Shown here in pieces: positions 28,079 to 36,128 of a DNA stretch of 42,231 nt. Each line of letters begins with the position of its first letter. Position 1 is the stretch's first letter. The notes beneath the pieces are model-generated. The model searched no databases. It saw nothing but the letters and a program-made list of their open reading frames with translations, and was not told the origin of the DNA. A program made the position numbers and the translations under genes. This DNA is from Desulfovibrio cuneatus DSM 11391 (GTDB lineage Bacteria > Desulfobacterota > Desulfovibrionia > Desulfovibrionales > Desulfovibrionaceae): positions 1 to 42,231 of the forward strand of contig NZ_KE387018.1 in assembly GCF_000430005.1 (NCBI RefSeq), in the 5' to 3' direction.

Positions 28079-28184
28079 TCATTAAAACGACGGCAAATAA
28101 TACTTGCCGGGTTATTCGGCCCTTTTGGATGTTTCTGATTGAAAAATCAGTTCAATATTCAAAGAATTGTTTTGTCTTCGCGAG

Positions 28185-28190
28185 TATAAT
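28185..28190 (+). promoter_or_regulatory. Possible -10 box for greA
   Basis: A perfect TATAAT about 100 bases before greA, without a well-spaced -35. It is a weak call. Confidence 0.3.
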
Positions 28191-28287
28191 TGCTTTATAC
28201 GGGCCGACTATTTATACGCCTGCAAAGGCAGTTTTTTTACCACCTGGCGGTTCTGCCACAATCAAGTTTTTTTCAAGGAAAAGCATC

Positions 28288-28788
28288 ATGGAAAGTATTC
28301 CTATTTCCGTAGAGGGATTCGCCCACGTTAAAGCCGAACTGGAACGACTGAAGGCAGAGCGCCCCGCTATTATTCAAGCTATCAAGGAAGCCCGCGAAGA
28401 AGGCGACCTGAGCGAAAATGCTGGCTACGATGCCGCCCGTGAACGCCAGGGCATGCTGGAAGCCAAAATCAATTTTATTGAATCGCGCATGCCTCGCTTT
28501 AACGTGGTAGACCTGCACAAGGTTGGCGGTGACAAAATTATTTTTGGTGCCACGGTAAAACTGCTGGACCTGGAAACAGAGGAAGAGCGCGAATTCATTC
28601 TGCTTGGCCCGGATGAAACGGAATATTCACCCGACAAGCGCTGCATTTCCGTATTTTCCCCTGTAGGGCGTGCCCTGCTTGGCAAAGAAGAAGGCGAAGA
28701 AGTCACCGTGAACGCCCCCCGCGGCAGAATTAACTATGAAATTCTGGCTGTTGCCTTCCATGGCCCGGTTATTCCCCCCAAAGAATAA
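28288..28788 (+). CDS. greA: Transcription elongation factor GreA
   Basis: Rescues backtracked RNA polymerase by stimulating transcript cleavage. The product is 166 residues. The coiled-coil N domain (residues 10-75) has the acidic tip GDLSENAGYDAARERQ, whose Asp and Glu coordinate the catalytic Mg in the polymerase channel. The C-terminal FKBP-like domain ends SPVGRALLGKEEGEEVTVNAPRG. The start at ATG 28288 has AAGGAA seven bases upstream. The longer frame running back to 28021 passes through repeat DNA and is not used. Confidence 0.96.
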   Translation: MESIPISVEGFAHVKAELERLKAERPAIIQAIKEAREEGDLSENAGYDAARERQGMLEAKINFIESRMPRFNVVDLHKVGGDKIIFGATVKLLDLETEEEREFILLGPDETEYSPDKRCISVFSPVGRALLGKEEGEEVTVNAPRGRINYEILAVAFHGPVIPPKE

Positions 28789-28820
28789 CCAAAAAATAGC
28801 AGGGAATTGTGGAATTGGCC

Positions 28821-28849
28821 TTGCCATGCGCCTTGTTAGGAGTTATTTC
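28821..28849 (+). promoter_or_regulatory. Candidate promoter for dfx
   Basis: TTGCCA (28821-28826), a 17-base spacer and TATTTC (28844-28849). A TGTTATAAA nearer the gene would start transcription too close to the ribosome binding site. Confidence 0.4.
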
Positions 28850-28919
28850 TATTACACAATAAAGGCACTGATGCCCTTACCGTTTCTAAAACCCTGTTAT
28901 AAAAGCTTAGGAGGATACA

Positions 28920-29303
28920 ATGACAAAACAACTCCAGGTTTATAAGTGCAATGGTTGCGGCCAAATCGTGCAAGTGCTTCATGCTGCTGAAGGCGATCTG
29001 GCCTGTTGCGGCACCCCCATGGTTCTGATGACAGAAGGCACAACCGATGCTGCAAAAGAAAAACACGTGCCGGTTATTACCAAAACCGCCACTGGCTATA
29101 AAGTAACTGTTGGTTCCGTTGCCCACCCCATGGAAGAAAAACACTGGATTGAGTGGATTGAATTGGTAGCCGACGGTGTTTCCTACATGCGCTTCCTGAA
29201 ACCTGGCGATGCCCCTGAAGCAGAATTCTGCATTGCTGGTGCCAAGAATGTGTATGCCCGTGAATTGTGCAACCTGCACGGGCACTGGCGCGCAGACGCA
29301 TAA
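28920..29303 (+). CDS. dfx: Desulfoferrodoxin (superoxide reductase, 2Fe type)
   Basis: Reduces superoxide to hydrogen peroxide in the cytoplasm without making O2. 127 residues. Center I, a desulforedoxin-like FeS4 site, has Cys10, Cys13, Cys29 and Cys30. Center II, the catalytic iron, has His49, His69, His75, Cys117 and His120; the conserved Glu47 and Lys48 (KEKHV) are present. All ligands are intact. AGGAGG lies before the ATG. In D. vulgaris the same gene (rbo) is cotranscribed with rubredoxin; here a repeat of about 250 bases separates them. Confidence 0.96.
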   Translation: MTKQLQVYKCNGCGQIVQVLHAAEGDLACCGTPMVLMTEGTTDAAKEKHVPVITKTATGYKVTVGSVAHPMEEKHWIEWIELVADGVSYMRFLKPGDAPEAEFCIAGAKNVYARELCNLHGHWRADA

Positions 29304-29309
29304 CACTTA

Positions 29310-29558
29310 GGAAACGCTGATTTATTCCTTTTGGCAGCGTTGTGACCTTTTTCCGCTTTGGCTTCGTAAATATGTGCGGGATGGCAAAGCCACCTCGCAC
29401 ACTCAGCCCTCACTCCACGGCTCGCAATGCTCGCGACTGCCGTCGGCTTTAGGGGTACAGTCGAGGACGAAAGAGTCCACTCCTGCTTCAAATAAAGCTT
29501 GCGCCTTGCCAAAAGAAATAACTACACGTTTCCAAAATGCCATTGAATCAGTGTTTCC
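29310..29558 (+). repeat. Modular palindromic repeat, long copy between dfx and rub
   Basis: GGAAACGCTGATTTATTCC begins six bases after the dfx stop and the far end reads GAATCAGTGTTTCC. It holds the same GTCGAGGAC/GAGTCCAC hairpin and CTCCTGCTTC block as 13970-14114, but has an unrelated insert of about 100 bases between TTGGCAGCG and ACAGTCGAGG. Confidence 0.75.
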
Positions 29559-29593
29559 TTGTTCTTAAAAACAATACGAAGGAGAATACCCCT

Positions 29594-29752
29594 ATGAAAA
29601 ACTATGTATGCGAACTTTGTGGCTATGTGTATGAGCCAGCCAATGGCGACCCTGACAACGGCGTTGCCCCAGGCACTTCTTTCGACGACGTTCCTGCTGA
29701 TTGGGTATGCCCCGTATGCGGCGCGGGCAAGTCTGAGTTCGTACCAGAATAA
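29594..29752 (+). CDS. rub: Rubredoxin
   Basis: A 52-residue electron carrier with one FeS4 site: Cys6 and Cys9 (CELCG), Cys39 and Cys42 (CPVCG). It has the aromatic core and the acidic surface [20 protein letters not shown] of Desulfovibrio rubredoxins. AAGGAGA lies eight bases before ATG 29594. Its likely partners are desulfoferrodoxin upstream and Roo at 39677. Confidence 0.97.
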   Translation: MKNYVCELCGYVYEPANGDPDNGVAPGTSFDDVPADWVCPVCGAGKSEFVPE

Positions 29753-29807
29753 GCTGCTGCCTTGTAGCGTGCCTTTTTTACAAGAGACATAGCTGTTGCA
29801 TATACAT

Positions 29808-29840
29808 AAAAAAGCCCCTCGTTCACTGAGGGGCTTTTTT
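29808..29840 (+). terminator. Intrinsic terminator after rub
   Basis: AAAAAAGCCCCTC/GAGGGGCTTTTTT (29808-29820 with 29828-29840), loop GTTCACT, with a T-run at the end. Confidence 0.9.
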
Positions 29841-30007
29841 ATGCCTGTTGTACGCGCCAGCAAAGCGAAAATGGCTATTGAGTTACGTTTGGATCACAGT
29901 TCCTGTAAAACATCCGTTTACCCCTCTCTTGCAATTGCATACCCCCATACAGCCCCACCCAGTACACACATATGCACTTCTATTTTACTTCATTAACCAG
30001 AATAAAA

Positions 30008-30038
30008 TTGACATTCCACAGGAACTATGGTGTATGAT
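30008..30038 (+). promoter_or_regulatory. Candidate promoter for the RTX-type gene
   Basis: A consensus TTGACA (30008-30013) is followed by TATGAT (30033-30038, 19-base spacer) or TGTATG (17-base spacer). It lies about 70 bases before the start. The rest of 29841-30109 shows no gene. Confidence 0.5.
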
Positions 30039-30109
30039 CATACAAAAGCAGGCCCAAGGCTATTGGTTCATATTGACCTGCTTTGTATCCATTCCCAGGA
30101 GGTTCCATT

Positions 30110-32713
30110 ATGAAAACTGTTAACGCTACCCCCCAGAGCAAGCCAGCCCTTGTTATTCCTCAGGCACAAGCCAATGAACACATTACCCTTACTGCCGGTG
30201 CCGATTCGGCTGTTACCCTTGCATTTGACCCCCACACCACCGCTGTGGAGCGTACAGAAAACAGCCTCGTATTTACCTTTGAAAACGGTGGCAGCGTAGT
30301 TGTTACAGATTTTTTTGTGACCGATGGGGAACCCCTTCCCGCGTTCACCCTGCCCTCCGGTGAAGTGGTTACCAGCGCAGACGTTCTCTCCGGCTTGAAT
30401 GAGGCCATTGACCTTTCCACCGCGGCCGATAAAGCAGCCCCCCCCAGCAGCGGGCTGGATGAATATGCTGACGGCACAGGCAACCTTTTGGGCGGCGTTG
30501 ACAGACTTGGCTCCCTGATGGGAACAGATGCCTTTTCCAATGGCACCCCTTCTGCTGCCGATGCACAACAGCTTCTAACACCCGCAACACTCGTAGCGAC
30601 AGGCCCCAATGTTTCCCCTGGCCCTGTGCCCCCAGGCCCTGTGCCCCCAGGCCCTGTGCCCCCGCCTCCGCCTCCACCTCCACCTCCACCTCCGCCTCCG
30701 CCTCCGCCACCCCCTGGCCACGAGGTTATGGCTGGCCTTGTGCGGGGAGACCAGGATTTTAGCGGTGGCGGCATCATCATCACCATGTTTTCTGCCATTG
30801 CCCCGGCATTTTACAACCCCAGCGACATTCCTGTTATCAACACCACTCACCATGTGCTTATTTACGATGAAAAGGGCGTCCTTGTTCCTTTAAGTGAACG
30901 CACTGAAGACGTGACGGTGACCCTGCGCCTTGAATTTTCGCTGGATCAGCCAAACCAGCTGGATGAAGGGACGACAGACAACGACTATGCCTCATTGGAT
31001 GCACTCATAGCCATGTATCCTGACATAGCCATAAACCCTAACGGCGATGGCTCATACGAACTGACGCTCACCGTACCTGCTGGCAGCCAGGGCATTGAAT
31101 TCACCCTGCCTGTGCATAAAGGGGACGCCTACACCCTGGAATTAGTCACGATCAACGAGAAACCCATAGAAGAGTTGCCCACAGACAAATTGCCGGAAGA
31201 AGCCTCTGTACGGGACGGCATTTATGGTAATGCTGAAGTAGATAAATACAACTGCATTATAGGCGGCGCAACCCCCATAAAAGTGAAGCCGGGCTGGTTG
31301 TGGGATAGCGACAAGAACATGGACTACCAGGAAGACGCAGACGGAAATAAATATTATATAGATTATTCAACCAATCCCATAAGCTACGTAGACGAACAGG
31401 GGAATATGGTTGGGCTTGAGTTGACAAGCAAGTACTATAAGATTGTTGGCCCGGCAGGCGAAATTTTGGTTGGTGGCGACGCTTATTATGATGACGTAAA
31501 TGGGCAATACCGCCTTGGCCTTGATGGTAAAAAGTACTACTTTACACATGATGAAGCCAACAAAGAAACGTACACCGACGAAGCGGGCAACCCTGTGGGC
31601 ACAGGAAGCGAAACTGATTACAACTTTGGGGACTACAAAGATTCTACCCCCCAAGGAAACGCTGGTGCCAACGACCTGACTACCCCCAACACAGACCAGC
31701 ACGGAACTTACGGCTATTCTGGAGATGATACCATTACTGGTGCCGCTGCCGGGAAGAACTTCCTTTTTGGCGGTGCAGGGGAAGACCTTCTTATTGGCGG
31801 CGAAGGCGCCTATAACCACCTGCACGGCGGTACGGGCGATGACAGCATTACCGGTGGTAACAATGCCTCTGGAGGCACTGGCGTCAACAACCTGTATGGT
31901 GGCGACGGCAACGACACCATTACCGGGGGAATAAACAGCGATAACAATCTGTATGGCGGTTCTGGCAATGACGCCATTACTGGCGGATTGGACAGCGCGA
32001 ACACCCTTTATGGCGGAGCCGGAAACGATACATTGACTGGCGGCGACAACGGCAACAATACCGTGCATGGCGATGCGGGCAATGACATTATTTTGGGAGG
32101 CTCCGGGAGTAGCACATATAACTACCTGCATGCCGATGACGGGAACGACAAGATTACCGGCGGCAATGATGCCGACTACAACTACCTTGATGGTGGAACT
32201 GGCAACGACACCCTCATAGGTGGCAACAACAGCGCCAATACACTGGATGGTGGTGCAGACAACGACCACCTTACAGGAGGAATGAACAGCTACAACGTAC
32301 TCAATGGTGATGCAGGCAACGATGTGCTCATTGCAGGCGGCGGTACCAGCACCAACATCTTGAATGGCGGCGAAGGCCACGACATTCTGTTTGCTTCTGC
32401 CACAGACACAGTTGATGGCGGCAGCGGCAACGACATTATGATAGGCGATTTTGAATTTGCCGATGTGCTGAGCAAGGTAGGCCAGGGTATTCAAGGTATT
32501 GAAGTCTTCCTGAAAGGCGCAAATGTGCTGGACTTTGCCAACCATGATGCCCTTGAAGATTTGGGGGTACTGCTTGGTGAAGGCGGCGTGCAGGTAGATA
32601 CCAGCAAGTGGACTCAGACCACTTCTGAAGACCCCACACACTACACCCAGTTTACCAATGATGACGGGTTACAACTGCTGGTGCTGAACACACAGCTACA
32701 GACCCTAGCGTAA
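30110..32713 (+). CDS. RTX-type secreted calcium-binding protein
   Basis: An 867-residue protein probably exported by a type I system (none in the window) to the surface or medium. Start at ATG 30110 with CAGGAGG seven bases upstream; there is no Sec signal. The N-terminal part (about 20-110, SLVFTFENGGSVVVTDFF) resembles the prefix domain of large Bap/RTX adhesins. Next comes GPVPP repeated three times and about 19 further Pro (about 171-200), then a beta-rich region (about 205-380) of possible adhesin type. RTX repeats at about 540-770 run in units of 19-21 residues, such as GGSGNDAITGGLDSANTLY. The C-terminal ~90 residues fit a type I secretion signal. The ligand is unknown. Confidence 0.8.
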   Translation: MKTVNATPQSKPALVIPQAQANEHITLTAGADSAVTLAFDPHTTAVERTENSLVFTFENGGSVVVTDFFVTDGEPLPAFTLPSGEVVTSADVLSGLNEAIDLSTAADKAAPPSSGLDEYADGTGNLLGGVDRLGSLMGTDAFSNGTPSAADAQQLLTPATLVATGPNVSPGPVPPGPVPPGPVPPPPPPPPPPPPPPPPPPPGHEVMAGLVRGDQDFSGGGIIITMFSAIAPAFYNPSDIPVINTTHHVLIYDEKGVLVPLSERTEDVTVTLRLEFSLDQPNQLDEGTTDNDYASLDALIAMYPDIAINPNGDGSYELTLTVPAGSQGIEFTLPVHKGDAYTLELVTINEKPIEELPTDKLPEEASVRDGIYGNAEVDKYNCIIGGATPIKVKPGWLWDSDKNMDYQEDADGNKYYIDYSTNPISYVDEQGNMVGLELTSKYYKIVGPAGEILVGGDAYYDDVNGQYRLGLDGKKYYFTHDEANKETYTDEAGNPVGTGSETDYNFGDYKDSTPQGNAGANDLTTPNTDQHGTYGYSGDDTITGAAAGKNFLFGGAGEDLLIGGEGAYNHLHGGTGDDSITGGNNASGGTGVNNLYGGDGNDTITGGINSDNNLYGGSGNDAITGGLDSANTLYGGAGNDTLTGGDNGNNTVHGDAGNDIILGGSGSSTYNYLHADDGNDKITGGNDADYNYLDGGTGNDTLIGGNNSANTLDGGADNDHLTGGMNSYNVLNGDAGNDVLIAGGGTSTNILNGGEGHDILFASATDTVDGGSGNDIMIGDFEFADVLSKVGQGIQGIEVFLKGANVLDFANHDALEDLGVLLGEGGVQVDTSKWTQTTSEDPTHYTQFTNDDGLQLLVLNTQLQTLA
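30620..30712 (+). repeat. Tandem 15-base repeats plus CCTCCG/CCTCCA tract within the RTX gene
   Basis: Three in-frame copies of a 15-base unit (GPVPP; 30620-30663) run into hexamer-type CCTCCG/CCTCCA repeats to about 30712. Changes in unit number would keep the frame and alter linker length. Confidence 0.8.
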
Positions 32714-32742
32714 CATAACTTCTCACCAAGAGCACACAAAAA

Positions 32743-32770
32743 CGCCGCTCCTTATAGGGGCGGCGCTTTT
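32743..32770 (+). terminator. Intrinsic terminator after the RTX gene
   Basis: CGCCGCTCC/GGGGCGGCG (9 bp with one G-U), loop TTATA, then CTTTTCTTTG. Confidence 0.75.
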
Positions 32771-32791
32771 CTTTGTACATGTACTGCCCTG

Positions 32792-32869
32792 TAAGAAACG
32801 CTCAGTTTTTCGTTTGGCAAGGCATAAGTTTTTTGGGAAGCGAGCGGAAAAAAGAAAAATCAGCGTTTC
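32792..32869 (-). repeat. Modular palindromic repeat, shortened copy
   Basis: GAAACGCTCAGTTTTTCG at one end and AATCAGCGTTTC at the other; the central hairpin is mostly deleted. On the minus strand it overlaps by one base the stop codon of the DUF4079-like gene (32869-32871). Confidence 0.7.
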
Positions 32870-33282
32870 TATGGCAAAAATGAATACCCCGTCCATACCT
32901 GCACCAGGGCCGCCAGCACCAGCAGGGCATTGACTACCCCATGCACAATGGGCAGCACCGTGCGGCGCTTTTTCACTTTGTCCAGTACATGCCCGGTGCC
33001 ATAGCCTACCAGGGCAAGCACCAGAAAAGCATAACCAATGGTGGCGTGGGCATCCGTCACCCCAAAGCCGCCCCATTCAAGGCGCACAACAGCCACCCCG
33101 ACCAGGCCCCCTACCAGCCACAGGGCAATGGCCCAGCGCCCAAGGCGCACGTGCTTCTTCCAGGGAAAGGCCACGGTGCAGCCCACGTGGCTGCACCGTG
33201 GCCGCTGCCAGCCAAAATACAGCGCATATAGCCCCAAAAGTGTTGCTACCACCTGAAAAACAGGATGAATCCAGTAAACCAC
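32869..33282 (-). CDS. DUF4079-like membrane protein, last gene of the cox operon
   Basis: 137 residues with four hydrophobic segments (about 5-24, 47-65, 78-95, 110-130). YWIHPVFQVVATLLGLYALYFGWQRP, DAHATIGYAFLVLALVGYGTG and the C-terminal His-containing helix suggest a cytochrome b561-like four-helix fold, and DUF4079 is the best visual match. His residues at 6, 79 and 115 could bind heme, but this is unproven. It follows ctaB by 15 bases and is probably part of the oxidase operon. Its exact role is unknown. Confidence 0.65.
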   Translation of the reverse strand: MVYWIHPVFQVVATLLGLYALYFGWQRPRCSHVGCTVAFPWKKHVRLGRWAIALWLVGGLVGVAVVRLEWGGFGVTDAHATIGYAFLVLALVGYGTGHVLDKVKKRRTVLPIVHGVVNALLVLAALVQVWTGYSFLP

Positions 33283-33297
33283 AAGGCCTCCTTAAGC

Positions 33298-34194
33298 TTA
33301 TAAGGCAAACAGACGGTCAGCCACCAAAATACCCATTGCCACCAGCATACCGCCGTCAGTCACCCATAACAACTTGCGGGCAAAATTTTTCGCGTAAAAG
33401 AACAGGCTGCCACCCACAAACATGGCAATGCCCATAAAAGCCAGGCCAACCCTGGCGGAAATACTGTGAATAAAAGGGAACACTGGCAGCAGCAGCATGG
33501 CGGCGGCGTACGCATGAAACCACACCCGCAAAAGCCGGGTGTAGCGCACTTCACTGAACTGTACCGCGGGCACGGGCAACCCCGCCGCAGCATAAGCCGG
33601 GGCGTCGTGCTGCACACGCAGCCAGAAATGCGGCACCTGCCACAAAACGTACACGCCATACAGCAGGAACAGTTCCGGGGCCAGCACATGGCCCCCGGCG
33701 CACACCCAGCCCACCACCGGGGGCAACGCCCCCACAAGCGCCCCCACAAGCAGGGCAAAGGCGCTGCGGCGCTTCAAGGGGGTATACACCCCATTATACA
33801 CCAGCACGATAACGCCCCCTGCCAGCAAAGGCACTATGCCCCCTGCCGCAAACAAGCACACAAACGCCAAAAGCACACACAAAAGCCCCGCCCCCAAGGC
33901 ACGGGCCACGCCAAGGCGGCCTGCGGGCAAGGGGCGGTTTTTAGTGCGGGGCAACAAGGCGTCCAGGTCTATTTCCTGTACCTGATTCCAGGCAGAACAC
34001 CCCCAGGAAAGCAGAATGGTACCTGCCAGGGCCTGGACCATGGCAACACTTGGGGCAGGTTCCACCAGCAAATAGCCAAAGGCAGTGGCTGCCGCCACCA
34101 TAAGGGACACTTTGGCCCGTACCAGTTGGGCATAATCACGCCCGAGGTTGCTCAAAGAATGGTGCATAACAAAACGTTCCATAGATGCAGACAA
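33298..34194 (-). CDS. ctaB: Protoheme IX farnesyltransferase (heme O synthase)
   Basis: Adds a farnesyl tail to heme B to make heme O for the oxidase. A UbiA-family membrane protein of 298 residues with about eight hydrophobic segments. The prenyl-binding Asp motif lies in NQVQEIDLDALLPRTKNRPL; YTPLKRRS and PHFWLR are also typical. The start is uncertain: TTG 34194, ATG 34182 and ATG 34167 are all possible, none with a strong ribosome binding site. No heme A synthase (ctaA) is nearby, which suggests an O-type rather than A-type heme oxidase. Confidence 0.92.
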   Translation of the reverse strand: MSASMERFVMHHSLSNLGRDYAQLVRAKVSLMVAAATAFGYLLVEPAPSVAMVQALAGTILLSWGCSAWNQVQEIDLDALLPRTKNRPLPAGRLGVARALGAGLLCVLLAFVCLFAAGGIVPLLAGGVIVLVYNGVYTPLKRRSAFALLVGALVGALPPVVGWVCAGGHVLAPELFLLYGVYVLWQVPHFWLRVQHDAPAYAAAGLPVPAVQFSEVRYTRLLRVWFHAYAAAMLLLPVFPFIHSISARVGLAFMGIAMFVGGSLFFYAKNFARKLLWVTDGGMLVAMGILVADRLFAL

Positions 34195-34195
34195 A

Positions 34196-35170
34196 TTACT
34201 TCATTGTTGCGTTGCCAGCATCATGCCCACCGTGGCCAGCCGCACCATGCGCATCATGCCCGGCATTGCCTGCGTTGCCCAAACTTTGAATGAACGCCAC
34301 AATGCTGTCCATTTGTTCCGGCGTAAAATCGGTATACGGGGCCATAATGTCGTCATAGCCATCCACCAATTGTGCCCCAGGCTTGATAATGGCTTCACGC
34401 ACATAGGCAGCGTCCACCATAATTTCGCTCTTTTTGCCATTGCTCACAACCGTGCGCTTGCTGCCCCAAAGGGCCATAAAGCTGGGGCCAACGCCTGCGG
34501 TGCCGTCCAATGAGTGGCAACTGATGCACCCCTGGGCTTCCAGCAATTGCTGGGCACCTGCGCCTGTTTCCCCCTGAGCCAGCCAGGCATCATACTCTTC
34601 ACGGGTAACCGCCCGAATGGTGGAAACCATGGTGGCGTGATTGGTGCCACAGTATTCCGCGCAAAAAATGTCATATTCTCCCGTGCGTTGTGCCTTGAAC
34701 CAGGCATACGTTTCCATGCCGGGCACAGTATCCATTTTTATGCGAAAGGCCGGGGCAAAAAAGCTGTGAATAACGTCTTTGGTGGTCATGCGCAATTTTA
34801 CCGGTTCATTCACGGGCACAACAAGCACATTGCTATGCTTATTGTTGGGGTAGGTAAACATCCACGACCACATGCGGGCGGTCACCTGCACTTCCATGGC
34901 ATTCTCTGGCACAGTGCGTAGCGCCCGAAAGCCAACCCAGCCATAATAGAACAGGCCCATAACCAAAATGGAGGGCACCAGTGTCCACAACACTTCTGCC
35001 TTGATGTTGCCCCGAATGTCCGCAGCTTTTGGGTTGCGGGTGTAATGGTAGCGCCAAATAAACCAAAGCGTGCACAGGGTAAGGAACAGCAACACGAAAA
35101 AAGAAAAGCCAAACAACAGATAAAACGCAAAATCTACCTGTTGCACCGGGGAAAGTGAGTCACGGTACAT
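34196..35170 (-). CDS. coxB: Cytochrome c oxidase subunit II with fused cytochrome c
   Basis: Accepts electrons from cytochrome c through CuA. 324 residues. Two N-terminal transmembrane helices (about 15-42, 60-82); the cupredoxin domain has the CuA ligands in CAEYCGTNHATM plus an earlier His (DVIHSFF). The cytochrome c domain has heme motif CISCH (about 222-226). A short His/Gly-rich tail (about 305-324) is unusual and might bind copper. The lipoprotein Cys seen in some subunits II is absent. The caa3-like fusion is clear. It lies between coxD and ctaB, after coxA rather than before it. Confidence 0.94.
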   Translation of the reverse strand: MYRDSLSPVQQVDFAFYLLFGFSFFVLLFLTLCTLWFIWRYHYTRNPKAADIRGNIKAEVLWTLVPSILVMGLFYYGWVGFRALRTVPENAMEVQVTARMWSWMFTYPNNKHSNVLVVPVNEPVKLRMTTKDVIHSFFAPAFRIKMDTVPGMETYAWFKAQRTGEYDIFCAEYCGTNHATMVSTIRAVTREEYDAWLAQGETGAGAQQLLEAQGCISCHSLDGTAGVGPSFMALWGSKRTVVSNGKKSEIMVDAAYVREAIIKPGAQLVDGYDDIMAPYTDFTPEQMDSIVAFIQSLGNAGNAGHDAHGAAGHGGHDAGNATMK

Positions 35171-35176
35171 AGAGCA

Positions 35177-35500
35177 TCACCTGTAGGCTACATCGAAAAA
35201 AGTGAAGCCAATGGCTATGGCCAGAATAACAAAAGCGGTAAACACCATGAGGTTAATTGTGCGCGAGGCATACCCAAGGTGCATGAAATAATACAGCACC
35301 AGCCCTGCCTTTATGGTAGCCACAGAAAGGGCCACCACCACGTGCAAATAACCGAGGTCTGCATAGGCCACTGCCACAGTCATGGCCGTAAGCATCATAA
35401 GCGCGACCCACACCGCAAAATTGATGGGGTACGAAACTACATGCTGTTCGTTCCCCTTTTTTGCCCCTGCCGGGCCATGTGCGGCAACTTGTTTGTTCAC
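35177..35500 (-). CDS. coxD: Cytochrome c oxidase subunit IV (prokaryotic type)
   Basis: A small 107-residue accessory subunit with three hydrophobic segments and the core YLHVVVALSVATIKAGLVLYYFMHL, matching the COX4_pro/CtaF family. I start at GTG 35500 (translated MNKQVAAHGP), two bases after the coxC stop, with GGTGG upstream; the frame open to 35575 lies inside coxC. It probably helps assembly or stability of the oxidase. Confidence 0.85.
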   Translation of the reverse strand: MNKQVAAHGPAGAKKGNEQHVVSYPINFAVWVALMMLTAMTVAVAYADLGYLHVVVALSVATIKAGLVLYYFMHLGYASRTINLMVFTAFVILAIAIGFTFFDVAYR

Positions 35501-35501
35501 A

Positions 35502-36128
35502 TCACACCACCAGGTAAAAAAGCGGAAAAAGATAAATCCACACCAGGTCCACAATGTGCCAGTACAGGCCCACATTTTCCAGGGCCACGGGCTTTGCCGC
35601 GGTTATCTGGCCTGTGCCCATGCGCCACCACACCCAGGTAAGCAGGCTTGCACCAATAATTACGTGCAGGCCGTGCAGCCCGGTCATCATGTAATACAAG
35701 TTAAAGAACAGCATTTCCCCCTTGGGAAGGAGCAAAAACTCCGGCCCGTTGGGGTAAATGCCGTGCTCTATTTTGGCAGTCCATTCAACGTATTTGATTA
35801 CCAAAAACACAAGGGCTGCCAACACTGTGCCCAGCAATAAATACCGGGCAAGGGCTACCTTGCCCTTTTGCAAGGCGCTTACCGCGAGAACCACAAAAAG
35901 GCTGCTGGTAATAAGCACCACCGTGTTTACCGTTCCCATAACGCGGCTTAACACCTTGCCACCATTGTGGAATGCTTCCGGGTCGCGGCTAAAATACACA
36001 GCATACAGCAAAAACAAACCGCCAAACAGAAGCACTTCCGTAAACAGGAACAACCACATGCCAATGCGGTCGCCCTCAATATCGGGAACCGGGGCAGGGT
36101 GCGCTGGGTGTAAGTTGGTATCAGGCAT
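35502..36128 (-). CDS. coxC: Cytochrome c oxidase subunit III
   Basis: 208 residues with five to seven hydrophobic segments. GMWLFLFTEVLLFGGLF near the N terminus and GLHGLHVIIGASLLTWVWW later are family signatures, and ALENVGLYWHIVDLVWIYLFPLFYLV ends the protein. The start at ATG 36128 (MPDTNLHPAHP) overlaps the end of coxA by 8 bases, with AAGGGA nine bases upstream, which means translational coupling. The non-catalytic subunit stabilises subunit I and its oxygen path. Confidence 0.93.
   Translation of the reverse strand: MPDTNLHPAHPAPVPDIEGDRIGMWLFLFTEVLLFGGLFLLYAVYFSRDPEAFHNGGKVLSRVMGTVNTVVLITSSLFVVLAVSALQKGKVALARYLLLGTVLAALVFLVIKYVEWTAKIEHGIYPNGPEFLLLPKGEMLFFNLYYMMTGLHGLHVIIGASLLTWVWWRMGTGQITAAKPVALENVGLYWHIVDLVWIYLFPLFYLVV

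Noticed and set aside
28021-28287. N-terminal extension of greA by 89 residues
   Set aside because: It crosses a repeat and the candidate -10; GreA has its normal N terminus at 28288.
31367-32641. A 424-codon open frame opposite the RTX gene
   Set aside because: It mirrors the Gly/Asp/Asn repeats of the RTX frame, has no domain or ribosome binding site, and the sense frame is clearly coding.
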